Below are positions 52,066 through 59,712 of a DNA stretch of 64,000 nucleotides, one piece after another. The first letter of the stretch is position 1, and every line of letters begins with the position of its first letter. This stretch comes from Oscillospiraceae bacterium (GTDB lineage Bacteria; Bacillota; Clostridia; Oscillospirales; Oscillospiraceae). The position numbers and the translations under genes were made by a program. The notes beneath the pieces were generated by a model that was given only the letters and a program-made list of their open reading frames with translations, was not told the DNA's origin and searched no databases. The stretch covers positions 15,595-79,594 of the forward strand of contig JABLYK010000005.1 of assembly GCA_018265835.1 (NCBI GenBank), given 5' to 3'.

Positions 52066-52545
52066 TCAGGCGTCGGCTTCGGCGTTGCCGGTGGCGCTGT
52101 CAAAGCGCTTGATCAGCTCGTTTACGCCGAGCTTCTGCGTCATCATCTCGTTGTACGCGAGATCGCCGGTTTTGCCGTTGTCGCGGCACTCCTCGATGGC
52201 CTCTTGCAGATCCAGCTGCTCCATCACGCACTGTTCGTACAGATCCTCCAGCCTGCCGAGCGAGACGAGCGGTTCGTCCGTGTTGTTTTCCATGGGGCAG
52301 GCGGCCTCGAACCGCTTTCCGACGCGCGCAATGGAGTTATAGGCGTCCTGCAGCATGGAGAGATTCATCAGGCCCGCATCTCCGGCTGCCTGGCACTCCT
52401 TCATGCCCTCGATCATGTCCGAGCAGGTCTCAACCCAGTGCTGGTGCACGCCCTTGAGCTGCTCCAGCCGTTCGGCGATTTCCTCGTCGGTGTGTTTGTT
52501 GGCGGAGTATCCGCCCTTTTTCAGCTTTTTCGTGAGGCGATCCAT
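52066..52545 (-). CDS. Uncharacterised small helical protein
   Basis: A 159-residue acidic protein I do not recognise: MDRLTKKLKKGGYSANKHTDEEIAERLEQ at the start and mostly helix-forming sequence after it, with five Cys (for example ACPMENN, QCVMEQ, EECRDNG). It has no signal peptide or membrane helix. The start at 52545 has GGAGG upstream and lies 34 bases after the MFS transporter stop on the same strand, so the two are probably one operon. A cytoplasmic partner or regulator of the transporter is possible but unsupported. Confidence 0.7.
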   Translation of the reverse strand: MDRLTKKLKKGGYSANKHTDEEIAERLEQLKGVHQHWVETCSDMIEGMKECQAAGDAGLMNLSMLQDAYNSIARVGKRFEAACPMENNTDEPLVSLGRLEDLYEQCVMEQLDLQEAIEECRDNGKTGDLAYNEMMTQKLGVNELIKRFDSATGNAEADA

Positions 52546-52579
52546 GATTCTTTTATCCTCCAATTTTATTGTTTTTGTA

Positions 52580-54136
52580 TCAGTCGTCCACATCCAGCGC
52601 GTCCAGCCCCTTGACGGGAACGGGCTTGCTGTCGCCATGCCGGACGAAAAGCATGGTCACAAACGCGAGCGCCACGAAGATGGCCGCGTAGGGGAACAGG
52701 ACCGTCATGCCGAGCTTGTCCATCAAAAAGCCCGAAAACATCGGTGTGACGACCTGCGCCGCCATGCTGGCGGTGTAATAGAAGCCGGTGTATTTGCCCA
52801 CATCGCCGCCGGAGCACAGCTCCACGACCATCGGGAAGGAGTTGACGTTGATCGTCGCCCAGCCGACACCCGCGAGGACGAACATGCAGTTCATCAGCAG
52901 CGTGGGGCTTTCCGCGTGCATGAATGCGGCGGAGCCAAACGCCACGGCGAGCATGACGACGCCGGCGAGAATCGTCTTTTTCCGGCCGATCTTCGACGCC
53001 ACGGCGCCCACCGGCAGATACGCCACGATGGCTGCCGCCTGCGCAAGAATCAGCGTGAGGTTATAGTCCTTATGCAGGATGTTGCTGGCGTACACCGAGT
53101 ATTTCGAGGTCACGGCGTTGTAGCCCATGAACCACAGCACAATGGACAGCAGGATGAAGCACAGCGAGCGCTTTTCGCCGCCGGAGAGCTTGCGCTTTTC
53201 GCCGGTCTGCTCGTCCGTGTCCGACTCCTCGATGCCGAACTTTTTGCTGTCGGCCTGCATCTGCTGTACAAGCTTCGGCTCGTTCACCGTGAGCATGAAG
53301 ATGGCGAGGGACACGAGCATGATGCCCGCGATGACGCTGAAATACAGCGTGTAGCTCATGAGCGAATTTTTCACCGCGCTCGTGGCGAACACCATGCCGA
53401 GGATCAGCACCAGAATGCCGCCGGCGGAACCCATGAGGTTGATGACTGCATTCGCCTTACTGCGCAGCGGCTTTATGGTAACATCGGGCATGAGCGCAAC
53501 GGCAGGGGAGCGGAACGTCGCCATCGAGAGCAGCACCACCAGCAGCAGCCCCACGAACAGAATCAGGGTTCCGGGATGGGAACGGGTGGTCTGGTGCGCG
53601 CAGGCCTGCCGGGCGGGCACGACGTAGTTGGTATAGTCCGGGTTCGTGACGGTCTTGCCGTCCGCGCGCTGAACCTGACTGGAGATTTCAGAAAATTCCT
53701 CTTTGGTAAATTCCTCGGAGAGCACAAAGGTCTCGCCGTCCGGCGTCTGCAGCGTGGCGTCGGCCTGCTGGTCATAGATCGTCTCCAAAGCGACGGGATC
53801 GTCGATCGCGGCGACCGACTCGATGTTGCGCAGCTGCGCCCCGTCCACGAGCGACAGCCCGACGAACGCGACAGCGGCCACAATGGTGCCGATGAAGATG
53901 AACGGTGTGCGCTTGCCACGGCGGCCGCTGTGCCGGTCGGAAATTGCGCCGAACAGCGGCAGCATGAACAGCGCAAGGATGTTGTCAAGCGCCATGATTG
54001 CGCCGGACCATGTCTGCGACATGCCGAATTTGTTGGTCAGAATCAGGGGAATCGTGTTGTCGTAGGCCTGCCAGAACGCGCAGATGAGGAAAAAGGCGAA
54101 GCCGACGAGGATTGTGCGTTTGTAATTGAGTTTCAC
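52580..54136 (-). CDS. MFS transporter, SLC45/sugar-cation symporter type
   Basis: A 518-residue transporter with 12 predicted helices starting from a GTG codon (KLNYKRTILVGFAFFLICAFWQAYDNTIP). The MFS loop motif appears as GAISDRHSGRRGKRTPFIFIG after helix 2, and a second as GAVASKIGRKKTILAG. A large ~100-residue hydrophilic insert between helices 3 and 4 (GAQLRNIESVAAIDD...ACAHQTTRSHPG) is unusual and probably extracellular. The overall form resembles SLC45-like disaccharide transporters. It has a promoter in the palindrome at 54185. Confidence 0.88.
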   Translation of the reverse strand: MKLNYKRTILVGFAFFLICAFWQAYDNTIPLILTNKFGMSQTWSGAIMALDNILALFMLPLFGAISDRHSGRRGKRTPFIFIGTIVAAVAFVGLSLVDGAQLRNIESVAAIDDPVALETIYDQQADATLQTPDGETFVLSEEFTKEEFSEISSQVQRADGKTVTNPDYTNYVVPARQACAHQTTRSHPGTLILFVGLLLVVLLSMATFRSPAVALMPDVTIKPLRSKANAVINLMGSAGGILVLILGMVFATSAVKNSLMSYTLYFSVIAGIMLVSLAIFMLTVNEPKLVQQMQADSKKFGIEESDTDEQTGEKRKLSGGEKRSLCFILLSIVLWFMGYNAVTSKYSVYASNILHKDYNLTLILAQAAAIVAYLPVGAVASKIGRKKTILAGVVMLAVAFGSAAFMHAESPTLLMNCMFVLAGVGWATINVNSFPMVVELCSGGDVGKYTGFYYTASMAAQVVTPMFSGFLMDKLGMTVLFPYAAIFVALAFVTMLFVRHGDSKPVPVKGLDALDVDD

Positions 54137-54165
54137 GCGGCACCTCCGAAGTGATTGTTATGTTG

Positions 54166-54235
54166 GATATATTGTACAATAGCTTGCGCGTCAATTCAAT
54201 ATCGAATTGACGCGCAGGGAAAAATGATGTTTAAT
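54166..54235. promoter_or_regulatory. Divergent promoters sharing a palindrome
   Basis: The inverted repeat TGCGCGTCAATTC-AATATC-GAATTGACGCGCA (54185-54216) contains a TTGACG -35 box in each arm. On the minus strand TTGACG (54194-54189) is 17 bases from TATATC (54171-54166). On the plus strand TTGACG (54207-54212) is 17 bases from TTTAAT (54230-54235). One protein bound to the palindrome could control both the MFS transporter and the GDPD gene. Confidence 0.65.
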
Positions 54236-54260
54236 AAAAGCAAAAAAGGAGGCGCTTCTG

Positions 54261-55109
54261 ATGAAAATGAAATCCTTGTTGAAAGCGGCGGCTCCGGCGC
54301 TCACAGCCGCGGGCATGGTGGCATATCTTGTCGCGCCGGGACATGCGACGAGCGCGCAGAAGGCACCGTTTGTCGACCGCAACTATGCCCACCGCGGGCT
54401 GCACCGGCAGGATAAGTCTGTGCCGGAAAATTCGCTGGAAGCGTTCCGCGCCGCCGTGGAGCACGGCTACGGCGTGGAGATGGACGTGCATCTGTCGGCA
54501 GACGGCGCGCTCGTCGTGTTTCATGACGATACGCTTGACCGCGTCTGCGGCGTACCCGGCCGGGTCGAGGACAAGACGCTCGAAGAGCTGCGCCAGCTCC
54601 GCCTGTGCGGCACCGACTGCGGCATCCCCACGCTGGCCGAGGCGCTCACGGTGCTGGGCGGCCGTGTGCCGCTGATTCTGGAAATCAAGCGCGGCGGCCA
54701 TAACCGCGAGCTGTGCGAAAAAACCTATGCGCTGCTGCGCACCTATGCCGGGCCGGTGTGCATCGAGAGCTTTGACCCGTTCATCGTGCGCTGGTTCCGG
54801 CTGCATGCGCCGGAGCTGCTGCGCGGCCAGCTCAGCCTGCCGCCGAAGGACTATGGCGACTCGACCACGAAGCTCAACGCATTCCTTGCGGGCAACCTGC
54901 TTACGAACGTGCTCTGCCGTCCGCAGTTCATCGCATATCAGATCGGCAAAAAGCCGGTGACGGTACGTCTCTGCGAGCGCATGGGCGCCGTCCGCGCTGC
55001 GTGGACCAGCCATGCGTGGGATCAGGAGAGCAAAAACGACATGGTCATTTTTGAGTACTACCGCCCCGGCGTCTGGTTCCGGGCGAACAGCAAATCAAAC
55101 AGAGTTTAA
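54261..55109 (+). CDS. Glycerophosphodiester phosphodiesterase
   Basis: A 282-residue GDPD. An N-terminal hydrophobic segment (~4-25) may be a membrane anchor. Catalytic motifs: NYAHRGLHRQDKSVPENSLEAF (His-Arg and Glu), EMDVHLSADGALVVFHDDTLDRV (Glu-x-Asp and His), and LILEIKRGG. It hydrolyses glycerophosphodiesters, yielding glycerol-3-phosphate and an alcohol, or releases glycerophosphate from lipids or teichoic acids. AGGAGG precedes ATG. It is divergent from the MFS transporter with a shared control region. Confidence 0.9.
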   Translation: MKMKSLLKAAAPALTAAGMVAYLVAPGHATSAQKAPFVDRNYAHRGLHRQDKSVPENSLEAFRAAVEHGYGVEMDVHLSADGALVVFHDDTLDRVCGVPGRVEDKTLEELRQLRLCGTDCGIPTLAEALTVLGGRVPLILEIKRGGHNRELCEKTYALLRTYAGPVCIESFDPFIVRWFRLHAPELLRGQLSLPPKDYGDSTTKLNAFLAGNLLTNVLCRPQFIAYQIGKKPVTVRLCERMGAVRAAWTSHAWDQESKNDMVIFEYYRPGVWFRANSKSNRV

Positions 55110-55117
55110 AAAGTTCT

Positions 55118-55147
55118 AGCGGCGGCTCCCAAACGGGAGCCGCCGCT
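55118..55147 (+). terminator. GC-rich hairpin after GDPD gene
   Basis: AGCGGCGGCTCCC-AAAC-GGGAGCCGCCGCT, a perfect 13-bp stem, without a clear T run. The remaining bases to 55347 are AT-rich with a small CGGGCT hairpin and no gene I can support. Confidence 0.7.
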
Positions 55148-55347
55148 ATTCGCGTTTTGCATCAGCGAAATGAATCGGGCTGGAGAAAGCCCGGTTCAAA
55201 AAAAGGGGGGAAGAGAAGAGAGAACTTGAAACAAAAGAAGACAATTCTGAATTGCCTGTCTTGTTCTAAACAAAACATACCACATTTGTCGATGAGTGTC
55301 AACCCATTTTTGCAAAAAATATTTTTAAATTTTGAAATAAACAAAAA

Positions 55348-55388
55348 TATACACCGAAAATAGGGCGGATTCCCATTTTCGGTGTATA
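55348..55388 (-). terminator. Terminator for NagD-type phosphatase gene
   Basis: TATACACCGAAAAT and ATTTTCGGTGTATA form a 14-bp stem; on the minus strand T runs follow. It ends the gene at 55403-56203. Confidence 0.8.
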
Positions 55389-55402
55389 TTTCCTGTTTCG
55401 GA

Positions 55403-56203
55403 TTAACAACCGCGCAAAATTCCGGCGATTTCTGCAACATCTTGGAACACAAAGTCCGGCTGAACGTCAGAAGTTTGGATGTCCTCCATGCTGCTCTCGC
55501 CCGAAAGAACGCACACGGCCACGGCGCCGGCGTTCTTGGCAACGGCAATATCGGTGTACAGCCGGTCGCCTACGCAGGCGATCTGTGCGTTGGGTACGCC
55601 GGTCTGACCGGAGATGATGTCCACCATGTTGCGGTTCGGTTTGCCGATGTAGGTCGGCTTCGCGCCGGAGGCGGCGGTCAGCAGCGCGCAGATGCTGCCG
55701 CAGTCGGGCAGAACCTCGCCGGCGGGCATGGGGCAGACCCAGTCGGGGTTTGCGGCGATGAACGCCGCGCCGCGCCGCAGGAAATGCACGGCCTTGTCCA
55801 GCTTTTCATACACGAGCTCCGTGTCGAACCCGGCGACGACGACCTCGGCGCCCTCCTCCACCAGACGGATGCCGTAGCGCAGAAGCTCCTCGCGGAATGC
55901 GCGCGTGCCGACGAGATACACCGGTGCGCCGGGATGGTGCTGCTGCAGATACAGCGCCGTGGCCATGCCGGAGGTGAAGACGTTTTCCGCCTCGCACGGA
56001 AAGCCCAGCCGCTGCAGGCGGGTGATATAATCCGTCCCCGCGCGGGAGGAATTGTTGGTGAGGTAGATGTATTGCCGACCGGTCTGCGCGAGCGTGTGGA
56101 TGAAGTCCACGGCGCCGGGGAACACCTCGTCGCCGAGATAGAGCGTCCCGTCCATGTCCAGCAAAAACAGGCGGCAGTCGGTCAGTTGTTTGAGATTGGT
56201 CAT
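55403..56203 (-). CDS. HAD-IIA phosphatase (NagD family)
   Basis: A 266-residue HAD hydrolase. Motif I is LFLLDMDGTLYLGD, the motif II region is YLTNNSSRAGTDY, Lys is in YIGKPNRNMV, and motif IV is ACVGDRLYTDIAVAKNAGAVAVCVLSGES. The cap between motifs II and III is of type IIA. Family members dephosphorylate nucleotides or sugar phosphates such as 4-nitrophenyl phosphate and UMP in vitro, and often act in metabolite repair. The start at 56203 has AGGAGGAG upstream; an earlier in-frame ATG lacks a ribosome site. Confidence 0.92.
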   Translation of the reverse strand: MTNLKQLTDCRLFLLDMDGTLYLGDEVFPGAVDFIHTLAQTGRQYIYLTNNSSRAGTDYITRLQRLGFPCEAENVFTSGMATALYLQQHHPGAPVYLVGTRAFREELLRYGIRLVEEGAEVVVAGFDTELVYEKLDKAVHFLRRGAAFIAANPDWVCPMPAGEVLPDCGSICALLTAASGAKPTYIGKPNRNMVDIISGQTGVPNAQIACVGDRLYTDIAVAKNAGAVAVCVLSGESSMEDIQTSDVQPDFVFQDVAEIAGILRGC

Positions 56204-56319
56204 AAGGCTCCTCCTGTCGGCCATGCGGCCGGAAATTTGCACGTTTGAAAGTGAAAATGCGCCCTCATTATATACCATAAAATATCTTTGCACAATAGCG
56301 ATTATTCAGATCTGAAGTG

Positions 56320-56347
56320 TTGAAAAATCCACGATATATGATATAAT
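56320..56347 (+). promoter_or_regulatory. Promoter for htpG
   Basis: TTGAAA at 56320-56325, 16-base spacer, perfect TATAAT at 56342-56347. No CIRCE (HrcA) element is seen. Confidence 0.7.
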
Positions 56348-56398
56348 ATTCTGAAAAACTTTTTCCTTATGTAATTTATTTTTGGAGGCTTATATAGA

Positions 56399-58318
56399 AT
56401 GGCAAAGAAACAGTTTAAGGCAGAATCGAAAAAGCTGCTGGACATGATGATCAACTCCATTTACACGCACAAGGAAATTTTCCTGCGTGAGATCATCTCC
56501 AACGCGTCCGACGCGATCGACAAGCTGTGCTACCGGTCGCTGACGGATGAAAACGTCGGCATGGAGCGCAGCGACTTCAAAATCCGCATCACCACGGACA
56601 AGGACGCGCGCGAAATCACCGTGTCTGACAATGGCATCGGCATGACGAAGGAGGAGCTGGAGAGCAACCTCGGCGTCATCGCGCGCAGCGGTTCGCTGAA
56701 CTTCAAGGACGGGCTTGGCGAGGAAGAGCAGGAGAACGCCGCCATCGATATCATCGGCCAGTTCGGCGTCGGTTTCTATTCTTCGTTCATGGTGGCCGAC
56801 AAGGTTACGGTCATCTCCCGCGCCTACGGATCTGACGCTGCGTACAAGTGGGAATCCACCGGTGCGGACGGCTACACGATCACCGATGCGGAAAAGGAGA
56901 CCGTCGGCACCGACGTCATCATGCACCTGAAGGAGGACGCCGACGGCGAGAAATACGCCACCTATCTGGAGACGTGGAAGATCATGATGCTCGTGCGCAA
57001 GTACTCCGACTACGTCCGCTGGCCGATCGTCATGGACGTGGAGAAAAATGACTGGGTCGATTCCGGCGAGAAGGATGAAAACGGCGAGCCGAAGATGGAA
57101 ATGGTCAGCACCGTGGAGGAGCAGACCATCAACAGCATGGTGCCCATCTGGCAGCGCAGCCGTCAGGAGGCGACTGACGAGGAATGCATTGCCTTCTATA
57201 AAGAAAAGTATCACGATACCGAAGATCCGCTTGCCGTGATCCGTGTGAACGCGGAAGGGCTGATCTCCTATCGGGCGCTGCTGTTCATCCCGGCCAAGGC
57301 GCCGGCGAACCTGTACACCCGCGAGAGCGAGCCGGGTCTGGAGCTGTACAGCTCCGGCGTGATGATTATGGACAAATGTGCCGACCTGCTGCCGGACTGC
57401 TACGCGTTCGCGCGCGGCGTGGTGGATTCGCCCGACCTGTCGCTGAACATCTCGCGCGAGATGCTGCAGCATGACCGCCAGCTCAAGCTCATCGCCTCGA
57501 ACCTCGGCAAAAAGGTGAAGGCGGAGCTGCAAAAGCTCATGAAAAACGACCGCGAGAAGTACGAGATGTTCTACCGCAGCTTCGGCATGATGCTGCGCGC
57601 CGGCGTCATCTCCGAATACGGCGACAAGGTTGACGAGATCAAGGATCTGCTGCTTTACAACGTCAGTGAGACCAAGCTGGTTTCGCTCAAGGAATATGTG
57701 GACGCGATGCCCGTCGAGCAGGAGAAGATTTACTATGCCTGCGGCGAGAACGTCCGCCGTCTGCTCAGCCTGCCGCAGGCAGAGCGGCTGCACAACAAGG
57801 GCTATGAGATCCTCTGCATGATCTCCCAGCTCGACGAGTACTTCGTGGATACGATGAAGTCCTATGCGGAAAAGCCGTTCTGCAACATCGCCACCGAGGA
57901 TCTGGGACTCGAAAGCGAGGAGGAGAAGCAGGAGACCGAGCAGAAGGAGGCCGAGGCCAAGGAGCTGCTTGACTTTGTGAAGGAGACATTGGGCGACGCG
58001 GTAAGCTCCGCGAAGCTTTCGCACAAGCTCGTCAGCGGCGCGGTGTGCCTGAGCACCGAAGGCGGCGTGACGCTGGAAATGGAGCGCTATTTCCGCGGGA
58101 TGCCCGGCGCGCCGGAGAACCTCCGCGCAATCCGCGTGCTTGAATTCAACGGCGATCACCCTGCTTTCCAGACCATGCAGGCGGCCTTTGAGGCTGGCGA
58201 CAAGGACAAGGCGGCGACCATCGCCAAGATCCTGCACGCGCAGGCGCTGCTGATCGCAGGCGAACCGCTGGACGATCCGGCGGCCTACGCCGATCTGGTC
58301 TGCGGACTGATTTCATAA
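56399..58318 (+). CDS. htpG: Molecular chaperone HtpG (Hsp90)
   Basis: A 639-residue cytoplasmic Hsp90. The ATP-binding domain shows NASDAIDKL, DNGIGMTKEEL, GQFGVGFYSSFMVADKV and GTDVIMHLKEDA; the middle domain includes KAPANLYTRESEPGLELYSSGVMIMDKC; and the C-terminal dimer domain is present. An acidic, Lys/Glu-rich linker lies at ~500-520 (SEEEKQETEQKEAEAKELL). TTGGAGG precedes ATG. It is a single gene with its own promoter and a hairpin after it. Confidence 0.97.
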   Translation: MAKKQFKAESKKLLDMMINSIYTHKEIFLREIISNASDAIDKLCYRSLTDENVGMERSDFKIRITTDKDAREITVSDNGIGMTKEELESNLGVIARSGSLNFKDGLGEEEQENAAIDIIGQFGVGFYSSFMVADKVTVISRAYGSDAAYKWESTGADGYTITDAEKETVGTDVIMHLKEDADGEKYATYLETWKIMMLVRKYSDYVRWPIVMDVEKNDWVDSGEKDENGEPKMEMVSTVEEQTINSMVPIWQRSRQEATDEECIAFYKEKYHDTEDPLAVIRVNAEGLISYRALLFIPAKAPANLYTRESEPGLELYSSGVMIMDKCADLLPDCYAFARGVVDSPDLSLNISREMLQHDRQLKLIASNLGKKVKAELQKLMKNDREKYEMFYRSFGMMLRAGVISEYGDKVDEIKDLLLYNVSETKLVSLKEYVDAMPVEQEKIYYACGENVRRLLSLPQAERLHNKGYEILCMISQLDEYFVDTMKSYAEKPFCNIATEDLGLESEEEKQETEQKEAEAKELLDFVKETLGDAVSSAKLSHKLVSGAVCLSTEGGVTLEMERYFRGMPGAPENLRAIRVLEFNGDHPAFQTMQAAFEAGDKDKAATIAKILHAQALLIAGEPLDDPAAYADLVCGLIS

Positions 58319-58332
58319 TGTCGCCGTGAGGT

Positions 58333-58360
58333 CATGGGGCGGCGCCTTCGCCGCCCCATG
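58333..58360 (+). terminator. Perfect hairpin after htpG
   Basis: CATGGGGCGGCG-CCTT-CGCCGCCCCATG, a 12-bp perfect stem with no T run. It may be a factor-dependent terminator or a repeat. Confidence 0.6.
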
Positions 58361-58431
58361 GATCGACGACGCCATTTTTCGATACCACATCTGCCGGAGT
58401 GCGATGTGCGAAAAAAGGAAAGGAGCTGTCT

Positions 58432-59712
58432 ATGGACGCACGACTCGGCATTTACATCCATATCCCGTTCTGCGCGAGCAAGTGCGGCTATTGTGACTTC
58501 TATTCCAAGGCTGGCTGCGCCGGGCAGATGCCGCTCTATCAGCAGGCGCTGCTCGCCCACATCCAGGAGGCCGCGCCGCGCATCGCGCCGGCATACATCG
58601 ACACCGTGTATTTCGGCGGCGGTACGCCGAGCTATTACGGCGCAAAGCGCCTGTGCGAAATTCTGGAGGCGGTCAAATGCACGGGCCGCCTGCTCAAAAG
58701 CGCGGAGATCACCGTGGAGGCCAACCCCGACAGCATGAAGAGCGCCGAGCTGCGGCAGCTTCGCAAAGCGGGGGTCAATCGCCTGTCCATCGGGATGCAG
58801 TCGGCCAACAACGACATCCTCAAGATGATCGGCCGGCGGCACAATTTCAAACAGGTGGAGATGGCGGTGAAAAACGCCCGCGCCGCCGGGTTTGACAACA
58901 TCAGCCTCGACCTCATCTACGGCCTGCCGAGCCAGACCCGGAGCGAGTGGGCGGATACCCTCGCCAAAGCGCTGGAGCTGCACCCGGAGCATATCTCCGG
59001 CTACGGACTCAAGCTGGAGCCGGGCACGCCGATGTATGCCTACAACGGCTCGCCGATTCTTCCGGATGACGATGAGCAGGCGGATATGTACCTGTGCATG
59101 GTGGAAACGCTGGAGCGCTACGGCTATGCACAGTACGAGATTTCAAATTTCTGCATCAAAGGCTACGAATCCAGACACAATCTGAAGTATTGGCGGCTGG
59201 AGGATTACATGGGCTTCGGCCCCGGCGCCCACTCGTGTATGGGCCGTTTGCGCTACAGCTACGTCCGCGATCTGGATCGGTACATTTCCGGCGTGTCCGG
59301 CGATGGGAACATGATCGACGAATATGAGCAGATCGGCGACTTTGAGCGCGGCGCGGAGTATCTCATGCTCGGTATGCGCACGGTGTACGGCATTTCGCAG
59401 CAGGAGTATTACGCCATTTACCGCAGCGACTTTTCCGGCATCGAGCAGACGCTGCGGGAGTTTCAGACCCGCGGCTGGGCCGTGGAGCAGGATGGCCGCT
59501 GGCGGTTTACGCCGTCGGGCTTTCTGCTCTCGAACGTGCTGATTGGAAAGCTTCTGGAGGCACAGACCGACCGCAAGGCCGAGGGCAACCCGTGGATGAA
59601 GCCGCAGATCGAAAAAACCGAACGCAAAGAGCTTCCGCCCGGAGAGATGGAAGCGTTTCAGGATACGTATCGCAATAATCCGATATTGGCAGGGAGAGAC
59701 AGGGACAAATGA
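58432..59712 (+). CDS. HemW-like radical SAM protein (coproporphyrinogen oxidase family)
   Basis: A 426-residue radical SAM protein. The cluster motif is IPFC14ASKC18GYC21DF. It lacks the extra Cys after the motif that marks true HemN, which favours HemW, a heme chaperone. The family segment VYFGGGTPSYYG, TVEANPD, RLSIGMQSANNDILKMIGRRHNF and the HemN_C-like part (YEISNFCIKGYESRHNLKYWRLEDYMGFGPGAHSC) are present. About 40 residues of charged tail extend past the usual end. AAAGGAG precedes ATG. The stop overlaps the VanW-type gene start. Confidence 0.88.
   Translation: MDARLGIYIHIPFCASKCGYCDFYSKAGCAGQMPLYQQALLAHIQEAAPRIAPAYIDTVYFGGGTPSYYGAKRLCEILEAVKCTGRLLKSAEITVEANPDSMKSAELRQLRKAGVNRLSIGMQSANNDILKMIGRRHNFKQVEMAVKNARAAGFDNISLDLIYGLPSQTRSEWADTLAKALELHPEHISGYGLKLEPGTPMYAYNGSPILPDDDEQADMYLCMVETLERYGYAQYEISNFCIKGYESRHNLKYWRLEDYMGFGPGAHSCMGRLRYSYVRDLDRYISGVSGDGNMIDEYEQIGDFERGAEYLMLGMRTVYGISQQEYYAIYRSDFSGIEQTLREFQTRGWAVEQDGRWRFTPSGFLLSNVLIGKLLEAQTDRKAEGNPWMKPQIEKTERKELPPGEMEAFQDTYRNNPILAGRDRDK

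Noticed and set aside
56204..56398. CIRCE heat-shock operator upstream of htpG
   Set aside because: No TTAGCACTC-N9-GAGTGCTAA or close variant is present.
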